The notes under the pieces were generated by a model that saw only the letters and a list, made by a program, of their open reading frames with translations, searched no databases and was not told the DNA's origin. This document shows positions 25,986 through 35,062 of a stretch of DNA of 64,000 bases, one piece after another. The position numbers and the translations under genes are program-made. Numbering within the stretch: position 1 is the stretch's first letter; each line of letters starts with the position of its first letter. This DNA comes from Bradyrhizobium sp. AUGA SZCCT0158 (lineage in GTDB: Bacteria; Pseudomonadota; Alphaproteobacteria; Rhizobiales; Xanthobacteraceae): the NCBI RefSeq assembly GCF_018130065.1, contig NZ_JAFCME010000009.1, positions 186,001 through 250,000 on the forward strand. Reading direction: 5' to 3'.

Positions 25986-26972
25986 TCATGGCGCCTGCAT
26001 CGCTTCGATGATGCCGCTCATTCGAGCCGTGAAGCCTGAACGACTGCTAAATCCAATTCTGGGAAGTGCGAATTGATTCAGCTTGTGATCGTACAATCGC
26101 CCTTGTCGCGTTGTTACCGCAGTTTGAAAACCGACGTCGTTCGCCAGGCGCTCTTCACGAGGACCGCACGCCGTGGGACCGCCATACGGATATGCAAGGT
26201 GCCGAATCGGTAGTTGAAGCAGATTTTCAAGATAGCCGCGGTTATCGGCCAGGTCGGCCCGCGCTGAGGGCTCGTCCAGGGTGGCAAGGGCTGCATGTGA
26301 GGTCGTATGGCCGCCGATCGACGCAAGCGGATGACGCGCAAGAATGCCAAGCTCGCGTTCGTCCAGGAAATACTCGTCATTCAATGCCGCTAGCGAAATC
26401 CCATTCTCTTGAAACGTCGGCGCGAGCATTGCACTGCGCCGGTAATCCTGGTGAACCCATTGGCACACCTCGGCCAATGCCGATGCCTTGCTTCGAACAT
26501 CAGAACATTGAAAATGCCGGCCCAATGCGTCGATTGTAACCTTGTCGCTCGAGAGGAACAGTTTTCGTAAACCGAGCCACCACGAATGCATCGTTCGCGT
26601 TGGGGCGCCAGTGGGCACGTACATCATGAACGGCGCATTATGCCGCTCGAGGATTGGAAGCGCCACCGAGACATTATCGCGATAGCCGTCGTCGAAAGTC
26701 AGAACAGCATATCGGCGCGATTGATCGTTCCTTGCCAGCTTTTCAAGACACTCATCCAGGCTGACGATTGACCATCCTTCGCGCTGCAGCCAACTGAGTG
26801 AGTACTCGAAAAGCGAAGCGGATGTTCCGGTCATCAACTCCGACTGGCAATCCCGCTGTATCTCATGAAATAGAATGATAGCTGCTCGAGCCGCGAAGCG
26901 TGCGCGTAAGAAGGGCAGTTCTACAACTCGACTGGCGCCGTAGTACAGACAGTCTTTCAGAATCTGGTTCAT
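25986..26972 (-). CDS. Polysaccharide deacetylase family protein (NodB fold)
   Basis: A 328-residue carbohydrate esterase 4-like protein. The first catalytic motif is TFDDGYRDN, with Asp residues for metal and general base. The second is a His-x3-His block in GGHTTSHAALATLDE, and HLAYPYGGP is a typical later motif. It lacks a clear cleavable signal peptide; the N-terminus is only weakly hydrophobic, so it may be cytoplasmic or periplasmic. Deacetylation of an N- or O-acetylated sugar in the exopolysaccharide repeat unit is the likely role. It lies between the secreted jelly-roll gene and the GT4 gene on the same strand. Confidence 0.85.
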   Translation of the reverse strand: MNQILKDCLYYGASRVVELPFLRARFAARAAIILFHEIQRDCQSELMTGTSASLFEYSLSWLQREGWSIVSLDECLEKLARNDQSRRYAVLTFDDGYRDNVSVALPILERHNAPFMMYVPTGAPTRTMHSWWLGLRKLFLSSDKVTIDALGRHFQCSDVRSKASALAEVCQWVHQDYRRSAMLAPTFQENGISLAALNDEYFLDERELGILARHPLASIGGHTTSHAALATLDEPSARADLADNRGYLENLLQLPIRHLAYPYGGPTACGPREERLANDVGFQTAVTTRQGRLYDHKLNQFALPRIGFSSRSGFTARMSGIIEAMQAP

Positions 26973-27332
26973 TAGGACCCACTCAGCGGGTGTGTGATGC
27001 CCGGTGCCGATGACAGCTACTCGGGATCGAATCCACCCGTTACCTCTCCTCCTGTTGCGGCCGTCCTGGAGGTGCCGACCTCATTGAGCAAGTGTAGGCA
27101 ATAGCGTTGAGAATAAAAACACATCGACGAGTTCACCGGTCGCTGAGTAGCTACCAATTGTGGGTACTCCTGAAGGTGGTCGGGACCCGCATACAACGCG
27201 GCCGCGTCAACTCGCCGGTTAACGCTATGAGAAGCGCGCCTGTCTGTTCGGCATGATCTGCCCCGATACGATCTCATCAATCGGAACCCGCGCCAGGGCG
27301 CATGTGGGTCAACCCAATAATCGTGCTGGCGA
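26973..27332. other. Intergenic region without supported gene
   Basis: A 360-base stretch between the GT4 gene and the deacetylase gene. Short frames on both strands lack start signals and motifs. It may contain a promoter for the minus-strand deacetylase, but I see no definite site. Confidence 0.3.
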
Positions 27333-28481
27333 TCACCGGGCGCCGGCGGTCATCGAGCTTGAAGGGTCGGCGCGGCGCCTTTCCGCCCGTGAAGCTCCCT
27401 GCCACACGCCTACGAGTTTATCGACGTAGGCGCCGATCTCAAACTGGATGGCATGCTGGGCGCGCGCTTGAATCCCGAGCCGGGCACGAAGCGCGGGATC
27501 AGTTAGAAGCCGCTCCAATGCCTGCGCCAGGGCCGGGGCGTTCTTCACAGGGACCAAAAGACCCGTCCTTTCGTGCTCCACAATCTCTGGCAAGGCACCG
27601 ACGGGAGTGCACACAACGGCTAGTCCATGAGCGAAAGCTTCCACCACGCACATTGGCAGGTTCTCGACCCAGGACGGCAAGACAAGAATATCAGCCACCT
27701 GTAGTTCAGCCGTTACACCGCCGTCATCGAGCCATCCAGGTATTCTCACGCGTTCGGCAAGCCCAAGGCGTTCGACCAGAATACGGGTCTCTGTTACTGC
27801 TCCATCACCAGCGAGTGTTGCTTGCCAGTCATTGCGATGCCGAATTATCTCGAACGAATCAAGGAGCTCCCCAATTCCCTTGGCTGGACTAAGGCGGCCG
27901 AGAAACAGGATTTTGACCGGACCATCGGAGTGAAAGTTATGACGCTGCTTCCTGGTCGAATTGGGCATAATGATTATGCGGTCTGCCAGTTCCGGCAAAT
28001 TTGTAACGACCAAATCGGACCATACCTGACCGAGAACGATTACGAATTCGGCTTTGGAAAAGAGAGTTTCTATCCGACGGCGCGCAAATCCATTGCACGA
28101 GTTCCAGAAGTGATCGAATTCACCTGAATGAAGATGGACGATGTAGGGAATGCGCAACGCTGACGCGACTGCCGCAACGATAAACTTCCGGTATGCGCTT
28201 GCATTTGCAGCAAGGTTGATATGAATGACATCGATCCCCTGCGACGCTTGCAGGAAGATTATTCTTAGAAGAGCCCAGGCTAACACGACGGGTGACAGAT
28301 AAATATTAGCTCCGCGGCTGGCCACAAACCGAAGATCAACATTGGCACGCGGGTGCTCGCGAAACTCGTATCGGACCGAATCCATCATGCGATCGATGCC
28401 ACCCTTCCCTCCTTCACCAAGGGGGGTGACCACCACGACAGTGAGCCGCGACGCCGTTTGCCTGTGAAATTTGCTGAACAT
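27333..28481 (-). CDS. GT4-type glycosyltransferase
   Basis: A 382-residue GT-B glycosyltransferase. The N-terminal half has TVVVVTPLGEGGKGGIDRMM, a typical donor/acceptor glycine loop of GT4, and YIVHLHSGEFDHFW. The C-terminal half has KILFLGRLSPAKGIGELLDS, TLAGDGAVTE and LVLPSWVENLPMCVVEAFAH, the E-x7-E motif that binds the nucleotide sugar. It adds a sugar to the growing lipid-linked repeat unit at the cytoplasmic face. The gene is downstream of the flippase gene on the same strand. Its sugar specificity is not readable. Confidence 0.9.
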   Translation of the reverse strand: MFSKFHRQTASRLTVVVVTPLGEGGKGGIDRMMDSVRYEFREHPRANVDLRFVASRGANIYLSPVVLAWALLRIIFLQASQGIDVIHINLAANASAYRKFIVAAVASALRIPYIVHLHSGEFDHFWNSCNGFARRRIETLFSKAEFVIVLGQVWSDLVVTNLPELADRIIIMPNSTRKQRHNFHSDGPVKILFLGRLSPAKGIGELLDSFEIIRHRNDWQATLAGDGAVTETRILVERLGLAERVRIPGWLDDGGVTAELQVADILVLPSWVENLPMCVVEAFAHGLAVVCTPVGALPEIVEHERTGLLVPVKNAPALAQALERLLTDPALRARLGIQARAQHAIQFEIGAYVDKLVGVWQGASRAERRRADPSSSMTAGAR

Positions 28482-28611
28482 CTGTCTCTACAAGACCTCG
28501 GTTAGCCACCGTTCATCCATCATTTCCCTGCACCAGCGGTGCGAAGCCTCACCGGCCCAATCGAAAGCCGGCTTCGCAAAATCTCGTGATCGAATGCGTC
28601 CCGGTTCGCCT

Positions 28612-29949
28612 TCATGCGGGCACCCGTTTTGTGCGTTTCAGGACAGTGAGCAGCGCCGTGGTGGCGGTGAGATCGATCCCTTCCTTCGCATAGATGTAGG
28701 CCGCCATCGATGCCCTGTTCGCCACCCAGGCGATGCCGACAACGACCGCTGTTCCCCAAATCCCGAACTTCCAGGTTGCGCCGACCATGGCCACGACGCC
28801 CAATGCGGAAGTTATGACCATGATGTACATCGCGGCCCGCTGGTGCCCCGTCATGTTCAATGCGATGCTGCCCACGCCGAAGTATGTACACGCCAGCATA
28901 CCGATCGACAGGACCATCAGGACGCCGTGAGCGCGAACGAAACTCTGTCCGAACACCATCAGCACGAGGTCGCCGACCAGTGCCAATGCCACGACGCATA
29001 CAAGGACTGCGATAAAGGCAGCCAGTGTCGCACCCGACATGACGCGTGTGATCTCCGTGCGACGTCCCTCGTCGAACAGGCGCGCGATGAGAGGTGCAGC
29101 CGGAACGCAGAAGGTCGCCAGGAAGAAATCGAGAAGGAGCGCAATTCGATTGGCGGCGTAGTAATACCCGGCGGATTCCGGGCCAACCATAACCGAGACG
29201 ATGACGATGTCGATTGCGACGAACAGGACGAGGGCTACGCTGGTCACCCAGAACGGTGCTGAAGTGGAGAGGGTGTCGGCAATGCTCTCCTTCGATCGCC
29301 TCGCAGTCCTGGTGAACAGTCTATTATGGCCGTCGGCGAGATGTCGCAGGTAAGCTTCCGGAATGGCGATCAGCAGGATCAGGACGCCGGTTGCGATCAC
29401 GAGAACATCTGCCGCCTTCAGCGGATGGCCATACGTTACGAAGAGAGCTCCGCCCAAAAGTATGATGAGCAATCGCCACAACACGTCCTTCGGCACGAGT
29501 GCGAGGTAGACGGAGCCGAGCGCGCGACCGACCGAGCTCTGCATTTCGATCAATGCCAATGGCAGTATCAGAAGCAAGCTCGCGGAATACTCCCAGCGTC
29601 CGAATATTCCTCCCCGGCCGTGAGCGACGGCGAATATCAGGAGCGCGATCACGGTCGCAGCAATACTGCCCACGCACATCACACGAACCCGGCTTGAGAC
29701 GATCGAGCCGATCGCCGGATAGTCCTGCCGGGCCGCGAGACTTGGTAATTCCCGAACCACAAGAAGTTGCTGACCGACGAGGCCAATCGTCGAGGCGATC
29801 AACCCGAAGGTCATCAGCGACATGAGGGCGCCATACTCCTCGATGCTCATCATCCTGGCAAAACAGACGCCAAAGGCGAACGTGACCACTGCGCCAGAGC
29901 AACGATAAGCGAAGGCCAGTACAGACTTCCCAAAGAGGGATCCAAGCAT
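28612..29949 (-). CDS. Polysaccharide flippase (Wzx-like, MATE/MOP family)
   Basis: A 445-residue multi-span membrane protein with about twelve to fourteen hydrophobic segments. The ATG at 29949 has GAGGG seven bases upstream and gives MLGSLFGKSVLAFAYR; a longer frame starts at 29991. The N-terminal FARMMSIEEYGALMSLMTFG is a hallmark of Wzx flippases in the MOP superfamily. It would move the undecaprenyl-linked repeat unit across the inner membrane to the polymerase. Neighbouring genes on the same strand (chain-length protein upstream, GT4 downstream) fit a Wzx/Wzy-dependent pathway. Confidence 0.88.
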   Translation of the reverse strand: MLGSLFGKSVLAFAYRCSGAVVTFAFGVCFARMMSIEEYGALMSLMTFGLIASTIGLVGQQLLVVRELPSLAARQDYPAIGSIVSSRVRVMCVGSIAATVIALLIFAVAHGRGGIFGRWEYSASLLLILPLALIEMQSSVGRALGSVYLALVPKDVLWRLLIILLGGALFVTYGHPLKAADVLVIATGVLILLIAIPEAYLRHLADGHNRLFTRTARRSKESIADTLSTSAPFWVTSVALVLFVAIDIVIVSVMVGPESAGYYYAANRIALLLDFFLATFCVPAAPLIARLFDEGRRTEITRVMSGATLAAFIAVLVCVVALALVGDLVLMVFGQSFVRAHGVLMVLSIGMLACTYFGVGSIALNMTGHQRAAMYIMVITSALGVVAMVGATWKFGIWGTAVVVGIAWVANRASMAAYIYAKEGIDLTATTALLTVLKRTKRVPA

Positions 29950-30331
29950 CCAAGGCCCTCGATTCACTTCATTGAATACTGCACAAAGCAAACTGCCATG
30001 TACGCTTCTTGCTATATACGCTTCGTGCTGCGCCGAGGGCGTGCTCTACCAAGCCAATCCCTGGGCGGCTCCACTCGATGAGGAGGAGCAGGAGTCCAGG
30101 ATATCTGCCGTTGTGAACATCTACGGCTGGCGCCGACGATAAAAAAAATCAACAATGAGTTTGTTATATCGAGGACGTCCCACCGAGTATATTCGTGCTG
30201 CCGCATCGAGCCGCGACCCTTTTGGACTACCCCTTCCGGCTCGTGCCGAAGGGAGGCCGGCTGAAGCATCGCCGCCTTGAACCACCGCTGTGCCCGAGCC
30301 CGGCCGTGACGTCGTCATCCTCGGGACTCGA
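29950..30331. other. Intergenic region between chain-length and flippase genes
   Basis: A 382-base stretch with no supported gene. A run of eight A residues at about 30141-30148 lies next to GC-rich segments, and the rest contains repeated Arg/Pro-rich frames typical of non-coding high-GC DNA. It may hold a promoter for the flippase gene. Confidence 0.3.
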
Positions 30332-31537
30332 TCACGCGTCCAGGCCACGCCTGATTCCGCCGTGCTCCGCTACCCCGCCGGGCTCCTCCCTCGGGTTCTG
30401 GCGTCGAAGCGTCGACAAGGCCGCGGGTGTATAGTTCTGTTTGGCCAGCGCCCCTTCACCTTGCTGAAGGACCACCACGGGAACGGTGCCGTCCCCACTG
30501 GTGCGGAGGAAGCCTCGATCCGACAGATCGCGCAGCATTCCGATAGCGACACCAAGAAGCACGCCTCCCACGATCGATATTCCAAGGACGATTGCCGCTT
30601 TCGGCGAGCTGGCGTCCATGGGAGGGGCCGCTTCGATCAGCAGGTACACTTGTAGCGTCGGCGAGGATTGCTGTTGCGCTTCCATGTAACGCAGCACACG
30701 AAGAAAATTATCATAAGCCTTTGCGGTGGATTCCGCGGTGGCTTCAAGTTCGGAGAGGTCGCCTTGCGTTTTCGCCGTCAATTGCGATGGGGATGTTCCC
30801 GGATCGGCGGGCTCTGCAGGATCGGCGCTGTTGCTCTTGTTCTTACGGTAATTCGCCAGAGCGTTTTGGGCGGCTGACGCTTGGCTGCTTAATTCTTTTA
30901 TCTGATCCCTGACCCATTTCTCACTTCGCAAAGAGGATTTGATCTTTGCGTCCATTTGCGCCGCAATATGCATCTCCGCAACGGTGTTCAGGATCTGGGC
31001 CGCGCGCTCAGGGTCGACGGAATCGAAGGCAATCTCGACAATGTACGTAGTGCCGACGCGCTTGGCCGAAAGCTTGCGATCGAACGATTCGAGAGCGCGC
31101 CGCATCGCGCTGGATTCCGTGTCCGGTTTACTCAAGCCGAGCATCCGGAATGTCGACTTGATCGTGCTGCGCAGGCCGCCCCTGGCAAATTCCGGATCGT
31201 CTGCTAGGCCGAGCTTCCGTATCACGGTGCGTGCGAGACCCTCAGACTTTATGACTGCGATCTGACCTTCCACCATCGTTGACGCGGATGCTGTGTCTCC
31301 TGGAGTCGCTTTCGCATCCACGACGAGTTTCGCGGTGGCGGTATACGTCGGTACTGCAATAGCGAGGTAGAGTAGAGCCGCGCTAACCGTTGCAAGACAC
31401 GCCAGGAACATGAGCGCGAGGTGCCGGCGTATGAAGGAAAACCCTTCCAGCAGGGGTTCGATAGGCGAACGAGACTCAGGCAGCATAGTGTCCTGATTTG
31501 CGGAGCTATCAGTTCTAAAATTCTGCAGCATTTTCAC
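30332..31537 (-). CDS. Polysaccharide chain-length/co-polymerase protein (Wzz/PCP type)
   Basis: A 401-residue protein with two transmembrane helices flanking a large periplasmic region: TM1 near 38-60 (LALMFLACLATVSAALLY) and TM2 near 312-332 (AIVLGISIVGGVLLGVAIG). The periplasmic part has coiled-coil helices and the family's Wzz region (TYTATAKLVVDAKATPGDTA). It is a polysaccharide co-polymerase without the fused BY-kinase that many rhizobial ExoP proteins carry; only about 70 residues follow TM2 and they lack Walker motifs. It would set polymer length with the Wzy protein and link to the exporter. A separate kinase, if any, must lie elsewhere. Confidence 0.88.
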   Translation of the reverse strand: MKMLQNFRTDSSANQDTMLPESRSPIEPLLEGFSFIRRHLALMFLACLATVSAALLYLAIAVPTYTATAKLVVDAKATPGDTASASTMVEGQIAVIKSEGLARTVIRKLGLADDPEFARGGLRSTIKSTFRMLGLSKPDTESSAMRRALESFDRKLSAKRVGTTYIVEIAFDSVDPERAAQILNTVAEMHIAAQMDAKIKSSLRSEKWVRDQIKELSSQASAAQNALANYRKNKSNSADPAEPADPGTSPSQLTAKTQGDLSELEATAESTAKAYDNFLRVLRYMEAQQQSSPTLQVYLLIEAAPPMDASSPKAAIVLGISIVGGVLLGVAIGMLRDLSDRGFLRTSGDGTVPVVVLQQGEGALAKQNYTPAALSTLRRQNPREEPGGVAEHGGIRRGLDA

Positions 31538-31676
31538 TTCCCAGCCCTGCTAGTTGTATTACCGCGGTTCCGCACAACGGGCGCAAAATGGGATACCACG
31601 GATACCCAAGCCAGTTGCGCTGTGCGAACTACCAAATAAGAAGTCAGCTGACGGAAGATGCGGCAGCCGGAGTCGC

Positions 31677-33191
31677 TTAGTAGGCGTTCCAATACACCTT
31701 TCTGGAAAAGAAGGTCATGAGTAGGATTTTGAGATCGAGAAGGAGTGACCAGTTGTCGATGTAGTAGAGATCGTGCTCCACACGGCGCTGCATCTTCTCG
31801 AGGGTATCAGTCTCGCCACGGTACCCGTTGACTTGAGCCCAGCCGGTAATGCCCGGCTTGACGTTATGCCGACGGGAAAATGACGAAATCAGCTCGACGA
31901 ACACCTCGTTCTGCGCGGTCGCATGTGGGCGAGGCCCGACCAGCGACATGTCACCAGCCAGAACATTGAACAACTGCGGAAGCTCGTCGACATTGGTTTG
32001 GCGCAAGAGGCGTCCCAGACGAGTCACCCGTGGATCGTGTCTGGTGACAGGGCTGAAACTGTCGCCATCCTCCATCACGGTCATCGATCTGAATTTCAGC
32101 ACGCGAATCGGTTCGTTGTTGTAGCCGTGCCGTGTCTGGCGAAAGAAAACCGGCCCACGGGAATCGAGCTTGATTGCGAGCGCAACGATGACGAAGAGGG
32201 GGCTAACCATAATCAGCCCGGCGATTGCAGCGACGACGTCGAATGCTCGCTTTATTGCCCGGTTGAAAGGATCGAGGGGACACTGGAAGATCCGCATCGT
32301 CACCATGTCACCGAACTGAGTGATCCGCGACACGGCCATGAGATCGATGGATCCAACCGGAAGGACGTGAACGTCAACCGGGAGGTCTGACAGGGCGCTG
32401 GCAAGCGCGAGAGCAGACGGAACGTCCGCTTCCGAAGGTAAAATCACAATGTCGTCTGCTCGGAGGGGCCGGCAGTTTGCGACAAGCTGGCGCGCATCAA
32501 GTAGCGCTTGGGCCGCGTCGGGAAGCGCCGGTACGGAGGCGTCGGTGCGAACCGTCGGAAAGTCGAACGAGTGGATGGTGCGAATTCCGGTGCCCATCGC
32601 TCGAACGGAGAACTGCAGGCAGTGACCCTGGTCTCCAATTAGAACGATGCGCCTGGCGTCGATCAGTCCCGCTGCAATGGCTGGCTGCAGTAGTGAGAAC
32701 CATATTGCCCGTGTGCCGAGTACCGCAAGGAGGACGCTCACGGCCTGGGCGATGACAGTGGCACGTGAGTACTCTTCGGAGATCTTCAGAACGAATATCG
32801 TCGAAAGGAAGAAGGAGAATGCGAGGAAGACGCTGCTTGCGCCACTCCATAGGAACATGTGGCGGGGCTGCGTCAGGATCCGGGAGTACTGGCCGAGCGC
32901 AATGGAAACGAGCAGCTCCAAGGTAGCAATCAGAAGGGATTCCTGAATGTACTTGGCGGGATCCGGCGAGACCAGGACCTGCCCCAGGATCAGTCGATGA
33001 TAAAGGATGGCGGCGAAATAGGCCGCTACAGTTATGAGCAGGAATTCGGTACTTGCTGCCAATGCCAACAGGGCAGCTAATCGGTTCTTGCCGACGCGTG
33101 CCGGAAGTGTCCTGCCGACGCCGACCGAACGTGTAGAGGCCGGCAAATTGGTAAAGGAGGCGTAACTCATCGCAATCTGCCACCCAGCCAT
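31677..33191 (-). CDS. Polyprenyl-phosphate sugar phosphotransferase (priming glycosyltransferase)
   Basis: A 504-residue priming enzyme of the WcaJ/ExoY-like bacterial sugar transferase family. The N-terminal half holds about four hydrophobic segments and a Rossmann-like region (IVLIGDQGHCLQFSV). The C-terminal catalytic half starts with KRAFDVVAAIAGLIMVSPLF and continues with KFRSMTVMEDGDS, QTNVDELPQLFNVLAGDMS, VGPRP and KPGITGWAQVNGYRGET, all diagnostic. It puts the first sugar-1-phosphate on undecaprenyl phosphate and so starts the repeat unit. ATG 33191 has AGGGGG six bases upstream. It is divergent from the exporter gene, with a 337-base shared region. Confidence 0.93.
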   Translation of the reverse strand: MAGWQIAMSYASFTNLPASTRSVGVGRTLPARVGKNRLAALLALAASTEFLLITVAAYFAAILYHRLILGQVLVSPDPAKYIQESLLIATLELLVSIALGQYSRILTQPRHMFLWSGASSVFLAFSFFLSTIFVLKISEEYSRATVIAQAVSVLLAVLGTRAIWFSLLQPAIAAGLIDARRIVLIGDQGHCLQFSVRAMGTGIRTIHSFDFPTVRTDASVPALPDAAQALLDARQLVANCRPLRADDIVILPSEADVPSALALASALSDLPVDVHVLPVGSIDLMAVSRITQFGDMVTMRIFQCPLDPFNRAIKRAFDVVAAIAGLIMVSPLFVIVALAIKLDSRGPVFFRQTRHGYNNEPIRVLKFRSMTVMEDGDSFSPVTRHDPRVTRLGRLLRQTNVDELPQLFNVLAGDMSLVGPRPHATAQNEVFVELISSFSRRHNVKPGITGWAQVNGYRGETDTLEKMQRRVEHDLYYIDNWSLLLDLKILLMTFFSRKVYWNAY

Positions 33192-33528
33192 TCCGTCCCC
33201 CTGGCCAAATCAGTAGCATCGGAGTCGCCGCTTCGAACTGGCAATAAATGGGTAGGGAGGGGTAACCACGATGGTCGATTGAGCTGCGGCAACGCGGGAT
33301 TAAAATTGCCGGAAAGAAATCCGCTCGCAATGCTCAGCACTGATCAATCGAACGGCGAGGGAGACACTGAGCGGCACAGCGCCAATGTGGAGAGCAAAAG
33401 AACGGCAAGTCGTGCGGATCGCTTATCTGGACGGTCGCTCGGACGATAGCGATGCAGGCGCGCTGCCTTCCATCAGGAGCTTTGAAGAACTTCAACCATA
33501 GACCACGTCCAAGCAGGGAATTGCTACC
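33192..33528. promoter_or_regulatory. Divergent promoter region of the exopolysaccharide locus
   Basis: This 337-base region separates the priming transferase (minus) and exporter (plus) genes, so it should hold two promoters and operator sites controlling assembly and export together. I see no clear palindrome or sigma70 consensus that I would commit to. No gene is supported within it. Confidence 0.4.
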
Positions 33529-34896
33529 ATGCCGAATGCCGGACTGCGCAATGATTTCCATATCGATGTCTTCGGCAGCATCCTGGGCCGCAGCATCAAA
33601 TGGGGCCTGGTGGCCGTTGGCCTCACGATTTTCGTTCCTCAAGCAAAGGCCGAATATCGGGTAAGCATCGGAGACGTGCTGGAGGTCTCGGTGGCGGGTG
33701 TTCCGGAGCTGCGGCATCGTGCTGCCGTCCAAATGGACGGGAATATTTCGTTACCACTGGTCGGAATGCTTCCAGTGGCCGGCCTGCCCTTGCCGCAGGC
33801 CCGGGACAAGATTGGTGCCGCACTCGCGAGCAAGGTGTTTCGACAGCGCGAGGCCGTCATCGTGATAGACGCAGATCAAGTCACAACGATGGTGGCGGAA
33901 TACAGACCGATATACGTAAATGGGGACGTGTCGAAGCCGGGCGAGTACCCTTACCGTCCGTCCATCACCGCGCGCCAACTCGTTGCTGTGGCAGGCGGCT
34001 ACGACATCATGCGAATTAGAATGAACAATCCGTATCTCGAGTCGGCGGATTTGAGAAGCGAGTACGGATCGCTTTGGACAGAACTCGCCAAAGAACAGGC
34101 GCGTATGTGGCGCATCAAGAATGAGCTTGGAGAGGCGACGCAGCTCAATCCAGGCATTCTGACGGACGTGCCGATAGCTCGATCGGCGATCTCGGAAATA
34201 GTCAATGCAGAAACGGAATATCTGAAAACGAAGCAGAGTGACTTTCAGCAGGAAAAGACGTTCCTACAGGGCGGCGTCCGACGGGGAGACGACGAGATCC
34301 GCGTGCTCTCAGAGCAGCAGAAGAAAGAGGAAGAGGGACTTCACACAGACCTCGAAGAACTGCAAAAGGCGTCCGATCTCTACGGCAGGGGGTCCTTGAC
34401 CAGCCCTCGCGTTACGGATGCGCGTCGCGCGGTCTTGCTGTCGTCAACCCGGAAGCTGCAGACCTCTGCGCAACTGCTGCAGGCCAAGAAGCAACAGGAC
34501 GAGCTCACCAGAAGGCTGGCAAGGCTTGACGATCAGCGCAGGCTCGATCTGCTCCGTGAGCTGCAAGACACCAGCGTAAAGCTCAACCAGATTCGCGAGA
34601 AGTTGCAGAGCGTCGGCGAGAAGCTTCAGTACACTTCGATGGTGCGATCACAACTCGCGCGCGGAAGCGGTAACCAAACGGAGATTGCCATCATTAGAAA
34701 AGGCGACAAGGGCCCGGAACGGATCATCGCAAGCGAAGATACCGAGTTGGCGCCGGGTGACGCAGTCGAGGTCACCTTGCGATATCATGACCGGCCTGAC
34801 GCTTCTCCCCGAAGCCTGAGCAGTTCAAGTATCCCGTCAGCGATAGGCCGGGTCGACGCGACTGGGAACGATTCGCTGCGCGTCGGGAGGAGGTGA
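33529..34896 (+). CDS. Polysaccharide export protein (ExoF/Wza-like)
   Basis: A 455-residue envelope protein. Residues about 20-40 form a signal peptide (KWGLVAVGLTIFVPQAKA). The Poly_export domain follows with YRVSIGDVLEVSVAGVPEL and SLPLVGMLPVAGLPLPQA, then an SLBB-like segment (IYVNGDVSKPGEYPYRPSIT). A long central coiled coil (about 180-400), rich in Glu, Gln and Lys, is typical of rhizobial ExoF rather than enteric Wza. A final Poly_export-like barrel part closes the protein. It would form the periplasmic or outer-membrane exit channel together with the chain-length protein. Confidence 0.85.
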   Translation: MPNAGLRNDFHIDVFGSILGRSIKWGLVAVGLTIFVPQAKAEYRVSIGDVLEVSVAGVPELRHRAAVQMDGNISLPLVGMLPVAGLPLPQARDKIGAALASKVFRQREAVIVIDADQVTTMVAEYRPIYVNGDVSKPGEYPYRPSITARQLVAVAGGYDIMRIRMNNPYLESADLRSEYGSLWTELAKEQARMWRIKNELGEATQLNPGILTDVPIARSAISEIVNAETEYLKTKQSDFQQEKTFLQGGVRRGDDEIRVLSEQQKKEEEGLHTDLEELQKASDLYGRGSLTSPRVTDARRAVLLSSTRKLQTSAQLLQAKKQQDELTRRLARLDDQRRLDLLRELQDTSVKLNQIREKLQSVGEKLQYTSMVRSQLARGSGNQTEIAIIRKGDKGPERIIASEDTELAPGDAVEVTLRYHDRPDASPRSLSSSSIPSAIGRVDATGNDSLRVGRR

Positions 34897-35062
34897 CGAG
34901 GGTTGCGGCAACGGCGTTCGTCTACGCCACGACACGCCTTGGCGCGGCTGCCGAAGCTTTTCTCGCAGAAATAGTTATCGCGGTCCGGGTCTGGAGAGCG
35001 TAGCCGGCGCCCAGGCAGGCATTGCACGGAAGCCGGTTGGACCAATACGGAAAGTGGCCGAA

